A stretch of DNA of 64,000 nt from positions 22,614,022 to 22,678,021 of the forward strand of contig OY756967.1 in the NCBI GenBank assembly GCA_963580455.1, written 5' to 3'. A program made the translations under genes and the position numbers. Under the pieces are notes generated by a model, which did no database searches, was not told where the DNA came from, and saw nothing but the letters and a program-made list of their open reading frames with translations. Position 1 is the stretch's first letter, and every line of letters begins with the position of its first letter. The DNA comes from Euonymus europaeus (Eukaryota > Streptophyta > Magnoliopsida > Celastrales > Celastraceae). Shown here piece after piece: positions 13,801 to 26,745 of the stretch.

Positions 13801-16800
13801 GGCTGGATTAAGTTTTCTGCTTATCATTATATATAATTGCTCTGACCAAGTTCTCGCAACTAGAGAAAGAAGACAAGCGAAAACCAGGGAAAAGGCAGTT
13901 CAAAGTGTGAGAGAAACTGCACAAGCTCGTGAGAAGTGGAAATCTGCTAAAGACATTGCTAAGAAGCATGCAATTGGACTACAAACACAGTTATCGCGTA
14001 CATTTTCTCGCAGGAAATCTCAAAGGCAACCAGAGCAGCTGAGAGGTCTGGGTCAAGCTAAACCTGGATCGGATGCTGCCTTACCACCTAATCCATTGGG
14101 TTTTACAGGGCAGTCATCTGTTGCAGCTAAAGAGAAGAAAAAAGAAAAGAGCAACCTCACACAAATGTTGCATGAAATTGAGAGCAATCCCGAGGGTCAT
14201 GAAGGGTTCAATCTGGAAATAGGAGATAAAAACTACAAAAAGAATGCACCTAGGGGTAAGCAGTTGCATACTCAAAGCCAAATGTTCAGGTATGCATACG
14301 GCCAAATTGAAAGGGAAAAAGCTATGCAGGAGCAGAATAAAAACCTAACCTTCTCTGGAGTAATCTCAATGGCTAATGATATTGAAATTACAAAGAGGCT
14401 TATGATAGAGGTCGCTTTCAAGGATTTAACCCTCACTTTGAAAGGGAAGAACAAGCATTTGCTTAGATGTGTGACTGGGAAACTGATGCCTGGCCGAGTT
14501 TCTGCCGTCATGGGCCCATCTGGGGCTGGTAAAACAACATTTCTTTCTGCTTTGACTGGAAAAGCAGCTGGATGCACCATGTCCGGTATGGTTCTTGTAA
14601 ATGGGAAGATGGAACCTATTCAATCCTACAAAAAAATTATTGGTTTTGTCCCCCAAGATGACATTGTGCATGGAAACTTAACAGTGGAAGAGAATCTCTG
14701 GTTTAGTGCTAGATGCAGGTATGCCTCGCTTTATCAGGCACCACTGATGGTTCAGTCATTCTTTTTACTTACCGCAGTGCACTCTTGTTCATACATAATC
14801 TATCTTATAGATTCTCTCACTTTTCTCCCATATGCACGCATAAGCAGATGCCTGAGTGGCACACATAAAAAAAACATCCATATATGTACAAATATACTAG
14901 ATATCTGGAAGTCAGTGTTGAATGCCCATTTTCCCCTCTCTCTCACTCTGTCTTTATCGCACATTTCTTTTCTGATATTAAATTGTTGCAGGCTCGAAGC
15001 TGATTTGCCGAAACCGGAAAAGGTTCTGGTTGTTGAAAGAGTTATTGAGTCATTGGGCTTGCAGTCAGTGCGGGACTCTCTTGTTGGAACAGTAGAAAAG
15101 CGAGGAATCTCAGGAGGACAGAGAAAACGTGTAAATGTTGGATTGGAAATGGTCATGGAGCCTTCGCTTCTGATTTTAGATGAACCCACATCTGGTTTGG
15201 ATAGTTCATCTTCCCAATTATTATTAAGAGCTCTTCGACGTGAAGCTCTTGAAGGAGTAAACATTTGCATGGTTGTCCACCAACCGAGGTAAAATTACTC
15301 TTTTCATTCGATCTTTCTCTAAATTGGGCATTCGTCCATTTCTATGTAACGAAATAGTATCCACGTCTGTACAAGATTCTTGTAATCATGAGGTGTGATA
15401 ATTTTTTTTCTCCCTCAGCTACACTTTGTTCAGGATGTTTGATGATTTAATCCTTCTAGCCAAGGGTGGTCTCACAGTATATCATGGACCAGTGAAAAAA
15501 GTAGAAGAGTATTTTACTGGCCTTGGGATTAATGTTCCAGAGCGTGTCAATCCACCAGATTATTTCATAGACATTTTGGAAGGAATATTAAAACCAAACA
15601 CAAGCACAGGGGTTACTTACAAACAACTTCCAATTAGGTGGATGCTACATAATGGTTATCCAGTTCCCATGGACATGTTACAGAGTGCTGATGGTTTGGT
15701 AGCATGCGCGGGTGAAAACTCTGCTCATGGAGGAGGTTCAGTTAATGGTGGAGATGGACAGTCTTTTGCTGGAGATTTTTGGCAGGATATGAAGTGTACT
15801 GTTGAGATAAAGAAAGATACTTTACAGCATAATTTCCTAAAATCAGGTGACTTATCTTTTCGGAAAACTCCTGGCGTCTTTCAGCAATACAAATACTTCA
15901 TTGGAAGGTGAGTGGATCTCATATTTCAGACTCCGCAAAAATGATTGTTAGTCTCTTCCAATCAACTTTCTAGATACATTCCCATCACATAATCAGAAGT
16001 TACTTGCATTGGTAAGTATTAATGTATTTGGAAACTGATAAAATTAGGACTCTGGATAAAACTTGATATTTTTGTTGCTGCACACGGACTGCCATTTAGT
16101 TTGTTTTCTTTAAATTATTCAAGCTTAATTTATCCTGAAACTGTCTTCTCTCCAGGGTCGGTAAGCAGCGACTACGAGAAGCAAGGACACAAGCTGTAGA
16201 TTATTTGATTTTATTGCTGGCTGGAATCTGCTTAGGAACACTTGCTAAAGTGAGCGACGAAACTTTTGGGGCAGTTGGTTATACCTACACTGTCATTGCA
16301 GTTTGTAAGTTTAAATCTTCAAAAATTCTTGGATGTTCAATTTGCCATGTGCATTCACTTCACAGTTCACAGGTGTATATTTCTACAGGTCCAAATTTCT
16401 CACCCATCCATTTTCTTTAATTAACTTTCAGCTCTCCTATGCAAGATTGCGGCTTTGAGATCATTTTCTATGGACAAGCTACACTACTGGAGAGAAAGTG
16501 CTTCTGGGATGAGTTCCATGGCTTACTTTCTTTCAAAGGATACAATTGACCATTTCAATACACTTATAAAGCCCTTAGTGTATCTCTCAATGTTCTACTT
16601 CTTCAATAATCCTAGATCATCAGTCGCAGATAATTATATTGTTTTAGTCTGTCTGGTGTACTGCGTGACAGGCATAGCATACGCGTTGGCCATTTTCTTT
16701 GAACCTGGTCCAGCCCAACTGGTGAGCGCTGGAACAACCAAATCAAAAACTCATTAGCCACAGAAAGTTGTTGATTCTTTCTTTTTCTTTTGTTAATGCA

Positions 16801-17168
16801 GTGGTCAGTGCTTCTTCCCGTCGTTTTGACTCTGATTGCCACTCAAACCGAAAACAGCAAAATTGTGGACAATATATCCAACTTGTGCTACACTAAGTGG
16901 GCGTTGGAGGCATTTGTTGTATCAAATGCAAAAAGGTCATCCAGAACTTTTTCTTCTCCATGAGCTACTTTTCCCTTCCTAATCTATGTTGACTTGCTCT
17001 ATTACTTGCAGATATTCTGGAGTTTGGATCATCACAAGATGTGGTTCGCTTATGACAAATGGATATGATCTTAATCATTATAGTCGTTCCTTAGTCTTCC
17101 TTGTCCTCACTGGTTTAGCCAGTCGTGTTGTTGCCTTCATCGTAATGGTTACCTTCCAAAAGAAGTAG
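10898..17168 (+). CDS. ABCG half-transporter of the ABCG24/ABCG28 type
   Basis: Fourteen exons: 10898-11136, 11260-11336, 11660-11932, 12252-12315, 12408-12554, 12750-12784, 13167-13240, 13802-14718, 14992-15288, 15419-15907, 16156-16304, 16432-16721, 16802-16935, 17012-17168. They join to 1113 residues, matching the unusually long ABCG24/28 subgroup of about 1100. Order: signal peptide about 1-35; cysteine-rich extracytosolic domain to about 295 (FFCPHG and FCPL cysteine blocks); a membrane segment about 298-317; a basic linker; the ATPase domain with Walker A GPSGAGKT (541-548), signature ISGGQ (648-652), Walker B LLILDEP (668-674) and H-loop His705; then a C-terminal ABC2-type membrane domain of six or so helices. 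Half-transporters work as dimers and export hydrophobic or small substrates; Arabidopsis ABCG28 acts at the pollen tube tip, and the substrate here is unknown. All ATPase motifs are intact. The neighbouring GET3C-like gene supports the ABCG28 assignment. Confidence 0.92.
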
Positions 17169-18105
17169 ATTCAACCTTGCTTTTTCTCCATTCTTCTTGT
17201 ACGATATTTAAAGATCCAACAACTCCCTCGTGCTTCTAAGGTAAGTCGAATAGAATAGAATAGAATAGAGGAGCTCTCCGGAATGACCCTATTCAGATGC
17301 ATTCAGACACATTGAAGTAGACCAGTTATACAAAGTCCTAACTTATTTATATACGTGCATTAGATGGTTGCACAGTAAGTAACATATGACCTAGATTTTG
17401 TATTTGTAACTTGTACTAGCAGTCTAGCATGATGTTCTACCGTAGTGTATAGACGATCTCTTCTTTGACAAAACAATTTTGTGTACCGACATGGAGGAAG
17501 GAAATTTAGCCAAAACTGCCTATTCTCCCATTTTTTCTGAACAATCTGCAACGGTTTAACCAGACAGGGAATGGCACATCCAATCACACGAGTACTATCG
17601 TTCTGATAAAAAGAAAGGTCAAGGGAATGGCACTGAGAGACCAAACTAAGAAACCAATGTAGAAGGTATAAAGATGAGATCTTCAATAACCAATGCTAAG
17701 GCCACAGCCAGCGGCAACATCACACCCATAAGCAGGGTTTCGAATTCACGAGCTGAGAAAAGCCAACTGTTGAGCACTGATTCATAGCCAGGCACATCTC
17801 TAGTATGTGTTTTTGAAATCTACATCTTGAGAACAAAAGCATGTTAGACATAATAATACAGCCAGTGTTTGTTTTTCTTTCTTTCTAGAAGCCATAGCTT
17901 GAAAGTGTTCCCACTGACTCACCCTTTGCTTATCATTCACCTTCCAGCTTTGCGATTCTTACTCTTATATCGCTAATAATATGAATGATATATGATGATC
18001 GGAAGGGAAAAAACTGAAATTCTTAGAAAATAAGATAATTTCAACTTTCAAGGATGAGGTAGGTTACCTAAATCCTAATCATTCATGAACCAATTAGCAA
18101 AGGAA
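17169..18105. other. 3' flanks between convergent ABCG and GET3 genes
   Basis: Spacer of about 0.9 kb between stop codons of converging genes, expected to hold both 3' UTRs. It includes a short (GAATA)n run near 17248-17268. A minus-strand open frame at 17360-17686 has no recognised product. No other gene is seen. Confidence 0.45.
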
Positions 18106-21100
18106 TCATCTCCAAACCATGTCCCCCATAAATTTAAGGGCAGGAACACCTCTTATCTCCATGTCAATTAGGGGTGACTGGATTAATTTCAAACCACCAA
18201 GTTCTGGATCATTCCGGATCATATCAAGGGCACGCATCTGATCCTGCAATATTTAAAGAGGCTTGTTAAACACTGTAAAACTTTCTATAAACAGTTTTTA
18301 GGATCGTTAGTGTCTAAGTTTTCCGGCGAATCATGGACCAAAGAACAACAACAAGGTAAATTATGCCTTATGCATGACAAAATTGTACGAGAAACTATGC
18401 TACAAAGGTTGAATAAAAAAAAATTAAAGGTATAAAGGGTTTCTTGAAAGCAGTTACAACCTCTACAAATGTCAAGATTTTTTTGTAATCAAACATCTAA
18501 GTCCATAGTCTGTTCACAGAAACAGGAGAGTACATGGATATTCTTACTCAGAATGCCCACAAAGTCATAGAAAGATCAAATTAAACGGAAATGATATTTG
18601 GCAACCTGATGAAAATGTTGTTGAAGTCCTACATATAAATTCAGAAAGTCTAAAAAAGACTTCAAACCATCAAAGATCTAAAAAGAATTCAAAAGATTTC
18701 CCATTATCTGTACCTTTCTTCTCACAGCACAGAATTTGCAATCTGACCCAGACGGTGGTAGAACCTGATTAACAATAAGCCTCTGAACAGGAACACTTTC
18801 CTTCCTCAAAGACGCATGCAACCTTGATGACTCACTTATCGCCATAACCTTCATAAGCATGAATAACCACAAAAATCATGAAATTAACCATAGGCCCTAA
18901 AACATGATTAGCAAACTGCTCCACTGTAGAAAGCCTTTTGTTAGAAGAATTTGTGCGCTTTTTTCATCACATGCTTTCTAGCTGACAAAGATGCAATCCA
19001 GTATTTTGGAAAATCATGGAGGTGACAACAAGCAAAGCAGTCGCGAAATGTTCCCAGTTTAAGAAACCAATCCCAGTAGGTGACAACATAGAATATAAGG
19101 TTATTAGAAGTGGTTGTACCAGCTTTATGGTACACAAAATTGTGAAAATTCCTGCTAAAAGTTTTAGAAAGTTGTAGTTACAAAATATTGTACAAAGCTC
19201 CTAGTTGTGACAATATAGGGCTGCCTCAACTCACGACACCATAGCCACACAAGGTTTAAGTAATGTACATTTACATAGTCTCAGCGTAGGCATGGATTGC
19301 AACATTTTTTGACATGGCAAAACAACTCCCTTGAAAGAAACAGAATATCTTGGCAGTTAACAATTGAAAGAAGGTATTGTTGAGTTCAATATTTGACATT
19401 GAGCCGCTTAAAAAAAAATTCATCCTCCCTAAAACTAACCAGGAAGGTCAGTGCCAGAATGTGTTGATAAAGCAGGGCAACTGGAAGAGCACACCCTTCT
19501 CGTCACTCCAAATCCCCTTCTCCTCATTGGATCGTGAAAGAAACAAAGCAGAGAAACAGGAAAACACGCTACTTGGAAAGACTGATTATGATTGACAACC
19601 CAACTACTTAAAAAATTATGCATTTCATTGACATCATATAAACACCATGGATCCATAGTCCATATAAAAGTGTCCGCTGAGGCATACCGTGGGAATTGTA
19701 ACTACAACAAACTCAGTTGTATCTGGGTCACGGAAAAGGTCCCGGACTTTGGCCATCCTCTCCCTCAGTTGCTCCAGTTCTGTGGACTACATATTAGAAG
19801 ACAAAAGTTACAGGTTTTAGACACAACATAAGACATTTAAGAATAATATAGAAGATAAAAACCACTACACTTGTAAGCTTACAGAATCCTGCTGCGGTAC
19901 TTCTTTCCCAAAGACAGACTTGATGGCTGAAGTGGCCGAAGCTAACTTCTTCTTCAGCTAGATTATGTAATTAAAGGAAATGAAAAGGACATGGTAAAGA
20001 GAAAGGATATAATGGACAATAGCTAAAGCTAGAAAAAGAAGCCCAGCGGTTTGCAAGTTAAGTGTTGCACATGGAGCAAGAGAACAGGGCACATAGACCC
20101 ATGAAAACAATCAAATGGGAGATCTGAATCCCTCTCTCTCTCACACACGCGAGTGCGCGCACATTTATTTATGAATGATTGAAACCCCCAATGCCATCCA
20201 ACGTTTCAGAATCATACCTTCATCATTTTGCCAATAGATGCATCCAGGAAATCAGGTAGGGATAGAAGCCGAAGTGTATGACCCTATATACCAATATTTC
20301 TATAAGTGATTAACCATGTAGTATGCTAGTTTTTAAGTAACTTGTAGATTCACTAACCGTTGGTGCTGTATCAAATACTACACGTGAAAATATACTATAT
20401 TCTTGTGAATCAACAAATTGCATAACCTGAAAAGCGGTGTCCAGTCAGAAAGGCTGCATCATCTTTCAGTAGAGAGAAAAATAACTCAGTTCAAAAAAAA
20501 AATCTCAGAAAAGGATAAATGATAAAACTATTTACAAGTTATAGAAGACAACACATGCCTTTGAAATCGCTATAGCTTCATCTAGGCCAGGCGGAGGAGT
20601 GTCCAGCAACTCTTCCAGTTTAAGTTGCCCCAACTACAAGAAGAAAAAGTATAAGCGTGAGGAACCATTACTCTACCGCGGGAGTTTCAGACTTTTTCTA
20701 AAATCACTCCTCAGTCCCCATAAACAGATCTTCAAGTTTCTCCGAGCTTTTATCCCTATTTTACTTCAGTGACCTGAGCATTCTCTTATTTGGATCTTCA
20801 ACCATGGAGGCTGATTAGTAATCAAGAAATGAAAACTGACTTGATCTCTAAATTCAGTTTCTCTATGCACCATGCCTTTATTGCTAGCGCTATAAGACAA
20901 GAGATCAAAACAGCCCATAGAATCTATCACATAGCTAGCTTCTCGAGGACACACAAAATAAACAGAAAGAGATAGTAATTAAGGACGATAATTTCATGAT
21001 GACATGAAATAATTTGAATACTTGGATAAACTTATGTTGATGAGACAGTGCTAGAAAAATAAAAGCACAGGCTCACCTGGTCAGCAAGCATTCCAAGACC

Positions 21101-22508
21101 CATGCCATCCATTAAGTCCTTGACACCACTACCACCTCTATTTTGACTCACAGTGCGGAACTCTTCTTTGGCTTTCTCTGGATTTAACTGTCAAATTTTT
21201 ATGTGTTATATAGACGGCAAAGAAATTTGATATGAAACAACAGACCCTATATAGCAAAATCATTTTCCGCATATGCTATATTGATTAAAAACCTCAAGAG
21301 CAAAGAGAGGGGACTCCACTCCTTGAATGGGAACAAGTGTCCCTCCTGACAAGTCCTGGAGATGTTTGGCACATGTATCATATCAAATTTTAGTCAATTA
21401 AATTACAAAACAGAAATAAACAGAGAAGCTTGATAGTTGGAGAGAGAGAAAGAAATGAAATTTCATACCTGTGCAAAAGAATCACTCAAGGAGTGAGCAG
21501 GGTCAGTTGAGACCACTATGGTCGGGTGGCCATTATTAGCAAATTTTACAGAAAGGGAAGCAGCGCAGCTAGTTTTTCCAACACCTCCCTTCCCACCTAA
21601 CATGTAATACTTCCGCTTGTTTCCAGCCACCATCTCATCAAACCCAGCAACAACTTCAGTACTTGTCACTTCACCTCTAACTATAGCAAAACATTCATTA
21701 CAGTTATACTAATATAACTTGCAGCTTGAACTTCTTTTCAATAGAATTGCAGAAAGAATTAATTATGTCACAATGATCCTGGGACTGGCCCAGGCATATC
21801 ATAGTTGGCTTGCTGTAAAATTCATAATAAATCTTACACAATCATCAAGCCTCTGGACCAAGAGTATCACCTACAAGCAAATGAATAAAGATCAAATTGT
21901 TCTTAAGGTCATAACCTAACAGTATATCAGTTACACCTGGTAATTTTTACCCATCAAAGTACTAGAGATATAATTACTTATACAGTAACCCGTCAGTAGC
22001 AGACAACCATATAATGCAGTTTGAGTCTGTTATTGCGGCTCTCTTCTTCTGTGATTCACTAAAAGGTTCAGAAGCCCAAAACGTAGACAGTCTCAAAAGA
22101 CTAAATTAAATGTCACAAAACATTTTCTTGTATCAAAATCCATCCCTTATTAAGGTGCTTCGTTAACGAGATTGTCCACTTTTACCCCAACCCACTTTCC
22201 TATTCATATCGATTACGTTTGCACAGGTATGATATTTTTCACTGGAGCAACCAATGACAGTGAGAATAAAAAACCATTGAATTCGAATACCTTAGATTGG
22301 AAGTTGGAAGGTCCACAAAATTAAACGCTCGACCTCACTCAGAAGAAAGAGACTAAATGATGGATTACGAAACCGGCTTACCTTGAAAGGGAGCTTTCGT
22401 GTATTTCCTATTGATTGGAGTTGAAAGAGAAGTGAAACTTCTAGTTAGCCTACAAAGGAGATGGTACTTATGGGTCGTATTTGAAAAGCGACGTAACACA
22501 GCCGCCAT
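18106..22508 (-). CDS. GET3/ArsA-family ATPase with mitochondrial-type presequence (GET3C-like)
   Basis: Eleven exons in transcript order: 22508-22382, 21680-21469, 21355-21293, 21187-21077, 20633-20559, 20426-20358, 20283-20218, 19957-19883, 19786-19688, 18848-18714, 18243-18106. They join to 389 residues. GET3 proteins are homodimeric ATPases that carry tail-anchored membrane proteins. Visible motifs: P-loop [10 protein letters not shown] (71-80), switch [11 protein letters not shown] (102-111), switch II DTAPTGHT (215-222), the zinc-binding pair CKFC (336-339), and the terminal ALKFMGD block. Residues 1-42 are rich in Arg, Ser and Thr with no acidic residue, a mitochondrial presequence pattern. 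The length matches Arabidopsis GET3C (about 390) better than plastid GET3B (about 410). Intron 5 starts with GC rather than GT (AAG|GCATGT); all other introns are GT-AG. The start at 22508 is the first ATG of the exon. Plastid targeting remains possible. Confidence 0.9.
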
Positions 22509-23526
22509 GGCTATGGAATTCTTCGGCAGAGATTCTTTGAATGGGAAGAAGTGAGTCAAGTGACACGATGAATATAGTAGATACTAGAGAGGGGGGAAAA
22601 AGAGAGGAGAAAAAAACGGCGCGCTGCGTTTGGTATAACAGACAAACTATAGGGTATTACAAGAGCGGTTTTCGTTAGGGTTTCATGGCTATTGGACCCG
22701 GACCATGGCGTTAAAGTAATTCCGAACCGATGAGTGCTGTTGGCATTCCGCGGTTTTTTGTTCATTCCATTAAACGCCCAAAAAATCACCATTTTTGAAT
22801 ACTCCGTGCAGTCCTATCACTCACCCACTATTCATCTTTCCTCCTCCCCACTTTCCTTGATATGAACACAGAAAGGATGGTCTATTACTCAAGAAAATTA
22901 CTAACCAACAAGAAAGTCTAGAGAGGGAAGCAGAGAATATCACTCAACATCACAATTTTTGGTATACCCGGGTTTTACTCTCGTCCTGTCTCTCTATTTC
23001 AATTGGCGAAACGTGTACGTTCACTTGAGCAATATTCATAAATCATTTTTAATTTTTTTTCAAAATTTTATTATAAAAATAATATACTAAAAATGAGTAC
23101 GAAGATTTAATTTATTATTAATTAAAAACTTAAGAGAGCAATAATAATAATTAACAACATAAATTTTATTGCTAATCAATATTATCGATAGAGATTACCG
23201 ATAAAAAATTATGTAGATAATTCGCAAATTTTTTATAGTGAGATAAACAATGTCAATTTATTAATTGGGATAAGATAGATATTTATGTTTTTTTTTTAAT
23301 GTTGGAGATTAAAATATTTAATCTTAGTAGAGAGGTAGACTACTTTTATACCGTTATATGGATAGATTGTTTTATAATTCGGCCCGATATACCCTTATCT
23401 ATCAGCCTAGCACATGTTTATTCATACTACTATTGCATCACAGCCCTACACGTATTCATGTCGTAGCCCTACACGCAATCATGAAGTTTGTTAGGAATCT
23501 TTCTTCGACTAGTGGACACTCTCCAA

Positions 23527-24022
23527 AGGCGGATCTACGTTTGGGCTTAGGTGGGCTTCAGCCCGTATGAAAAAAAAATTACACTTATACATCTCTCATA
23601 GTCTCGGGCACGGTGGGTGAAAGGGCTGCTTTAGCCCACCCAGAAGAAGAGGATACTTCTGAGATAATTGGAGTATAGTATAGGATGAGGATGATTATTC
23701 CATGGGCTCATCTTGCTGCATAACTGTTAAATAACTAGTCCAATGTATTTGTTTTGTTTGGTGCTGTGTGTTTGCTTCAAAGACTTTTTGATTGTCAACT
23801 TTAGTGTCTTTCTCATATTTTTGTTAATTAGTAAAGTTCATTGCTAAAGATAAATCTCCTCATTCTGGATCTGGATGCCTAGTTGTGAGACTTACATAAG
23901 TGATTTCTATATATCCTGCTATAAAAAAAAACGGTGCGTTTCCCGAACCCCTAATTTTTTTCGGGGCGTTGCCTCAAATCCCATCACTCTTAAAACTAGC
24001 CCGGGGTAAATAGAAATCCTGG
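23527..24022. mobile_element. MITE-like element with GGATCCGCC termini (possible)
   Basis: The left end begins AAGGCGGATCTACG and the right end reads CTGGATCCGCCACTAA, so the outer bases are roughly inverted copies. The interior has GGGCTTAGGTGGGCTTCAGCCC near the left end and CCCCGGGCTAGTTTT... features near the right. This arrangement is common in dispersed non-autonomous plant DNA elements. I did not find a convincing target-site duplication, so boundaries and class are uncertain. Confidence 0.35.
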
Positions 24023-24109
24023 ATCCGCCACTAACTCTCCTTGTGCTATCTGCCTCCATTTGTGCGCAGGATTTTTTTTTCAATCATTTCCACGTCCTCT
24101 TCTTGCTCA

Positions 24110-24720
24110 TTCGATTGGATTTTCCTCGATTTGATGGTACCAACTCCACTAAATGGATCTCAAAGGCCAAGCAATTTTCCATCTCTTTCAGACTAATGAA
24201 ACTCAGAAAGTTGAAATTGCTTCGTACCATCTCGATGGCCCAGCTTGGCAGTGGTTCCAATAGGTGACTCCGGACCAGCACTTTACAACTTGGCGTCATT
24301 TTGCTCACGCCATTAAGGTGGGCCCACACGTATGATGACCACGGTGCTTCTTCGGCCAAGCTTACCCAGATTGGGTCTTTTGCAGAGTTTCAATCACAGT
24401 TTGATGAATAGCTGTCTAACCACATTCTCCAGTTACTGCAGTCCTTCCGCTTGAGTTTGTTCCTCTCCGGTCTTCATCCCGATGTTCAGCATAATGTACG
24501 GATTTGAAAACCCACCACAATCCATGATGCTATTGGGCTGGCCCGTCTCCATAATGCTAAATTATTGGCCCTAAAACAGGGTTCTTCAACCTTTAGCCCC
24601 CCACGATTGGATTTTAAGCCCGCAGTTCAGGTTCGTAGCCCATTGTTACCCACCCCTCCTCGTCCCCCTGACACCTCGTCCAAACCCCCTCTTTAAGTCC
24701 CTCCACCTAAAATCGTCTCA
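24110..24720 (+). pseudogene. Ty3/gypsy retrotransposon gag fragment, broken
   Basis: Three-frame reading gives a gag-like order: FPRFDGTN, then WISKA, then after a frameshift QTNETQKVEIASYHLDG and AWQWFQ, an in-frame stop, then FAEFQSQFDE, a stop, and a GLHPDVQ-like segment followed by IHDAIGLARLHNAK. This is the order seen in gag of plant Ty3/gypsy elements. Several stops and at least one frameshift show it is dead. A proline-rich stretch follows. No protease, reverse transcriptase or LTR could be traced downstream, so it is an isolated fragment. Confidence 0.7.
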
Positions 24721-26389
24721 CAATGGACTCCAAATTAGTGACTGCAACACTATTTTTACTCGCATATCCACTAGCCCCCTCAGACCAACGATCCAACAAC
24801 ATCACCTGAAGGTCTGGTTGAGCTATGTTCATCTCAATCTCTATAGCGCTGTTGTTGTAGAGGGTGTTCTTTATAAAATTTGGCAAAAATTCAATTGGAT
24901 GATATTCATGAATGATATATTTTTAGTTGTGATTTTTTAATAGTCAAATGTAGTTAATAAAAAATGGGGTGCAATTAAGGCTCATCCTGTGAATAGCCTT
25001 AAGCAAGCAAGTAATTCAAAATTGGGCCTTTTTGGTATGAAATTCACAATCTTGGCTCCCAATTATTGTCGATGGAGGCCGTGACAGTCCTTTAACGTAC
25101 GAGTCTTTTCCTTCGTTTTGGATAGTCCGATGAAAAGATTAGATGGGCCTGGACTCGTGCCCAGTGAAGCGACTTGACCTGTCATGAATACTCATGATTC
25201 ATGAATATCGAAGGGAATATCTATCGAACTGTCTCAATCAAATTATAAAACAGAGAATGGGGAATAGATAACTGGGCCGAACTGTCTCAATCAAAATATG
25301 AAATACTAGAGAATTGGGCCGACCTTTATCAACCTGTAGATTGTATCCGGGCCCATATGTCTCATATAATATAAAAGACTCTTTTTTTTTTGTAATTAAA
25401 ATAAAAGGAGTTAAAAGAATGTAAAAGACGAGTCTCGCCGGACTCCAAAACGATGACTCCAATTAAACCCGTTAAATTACCTGAAGTCCGCTCGCAAGAC
25501 AATAAAGAAAGCCACGACACACTGCGACCGCTCAGTACGGGACAAGTGGACAACAGCCTGCTCCACTTCCCTTCCCTCTCAATCAAGATTTCCGTACGCC
25601 TGTGCTCCATATCTCTGTCTCACTATATCGCTGAGAGTTCGCTGGTGGTTTCAGCGTCTGCGCTCTCTCCATCTCTCTTTACCTGCAGTCTTATCTGAAA
25701 GTGTGAGCTTTCCTCTCCCTAATACCACTATTTCTTTTTTTTAGTCTTTTTTTTGGGTGGAAAATACCCACTAAAAAGTCTGTATGAAGAGGGACCTCCG
25801 GCATTTTGCTCTGCATGCTCACTTTTTCCGCTCTTAATCTGCCCGCGTCGTTAACTCACTGTCACTGAACAGTAAACGCCCTTTTGCTTCTCTGTATGTT
25901 TTTCTTATCATACATATATTGTATGTGACATAATGTCTTTGTTATTGGATGACCCGTTCCTCTTTTTCATCTTTTTTGGGTTTTGTTAGAAGAACAAAAA
26001 GGTTTTCTGTTAGCTGTCTGCCTTTAAAATCGTGTTCTATTTGGTTCACGTAAAATTTGTTATCGTGAGTGGTGGGATTTCTACTGAATGAATGTCTTAT
26101 AATTTGTTTATGTGAGAAAACAGTGTTGTGACTGTTTATTTTATACGGTGGTTATGGTGGCATTGGTAAGTTTTATTTGGCCCTCAAACGGCACAGGAAG
26201 CTCAATGAAATAATGACAATTCCATTTCGTTTCTTTGGGTCTAAAAATGCTGCAGTAGAAGACTAGAAGAGCAACAGGCCTGGCTTCATGCCCTACATGA
26301 CCATAAAAAGGGAAAATAAATTGTTGGAACACGTACTCTTAGATTTAGTGATTTGCTTTGGGTTACGCTTAATGAAATGGAATGTTTTA

Positions 26390-26745
26390 GTTGTTCAATG
26401 GCGAATCCATGAAATGGATTGAGGGGGCTTGGTTAGTGGTGGACCGAAGAATTTATTGAGGGATGTTACAGCTATTCAATGGAGAGTCCAGGAATGGATT
26501 GAGGGGGGGATTGGATAGCGGTGGACTGAAGAATCTATTGGCGGGGGTGGGGTCCAGTTGGCCCAAAACTTTTTATACGGCATTTGGGCTTAGGAATTAG
26601 GATTTTAAGATTAAATTTGTATGGAATGAGTTTAAGTTAACTTTTTGAGGGGATCCCGCTTGAGTGGTGGATTCTTAAACTTGAATACAAATGTATATAT
26701 ATAAATTGATTTTAAAAGAAAATTTGGGATGCATACATCCACCAC
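26390..26745. repeat. repeat element containing a diverged tandem duplication
   Basis: Two adjacent copies of about 75 bases start near 26395 and 26474. They share TTCAATGG.GA.TCCA, GGATTGAGGGG and GGTGGAC.GAAGAAT.TATTG. The segment begins with TGGCGAATCC and ends near 26742 with ATCCACCACTG, so the outer parts look roughly inverted, in the style of a small DNA transposon. No target-site duplication was confirmed. Confidence 0.35.

Noticed and set aside
14719..14991. Open reading through this stretch, giving a longer ABCG exon
   Set aside because: It is an intron that happens to lack stops. It begins GTATGC and ends TTGCAG, and the translated residues interrupt the ATPase domain between ARCR and LEADLP, which are contiguous in the family.
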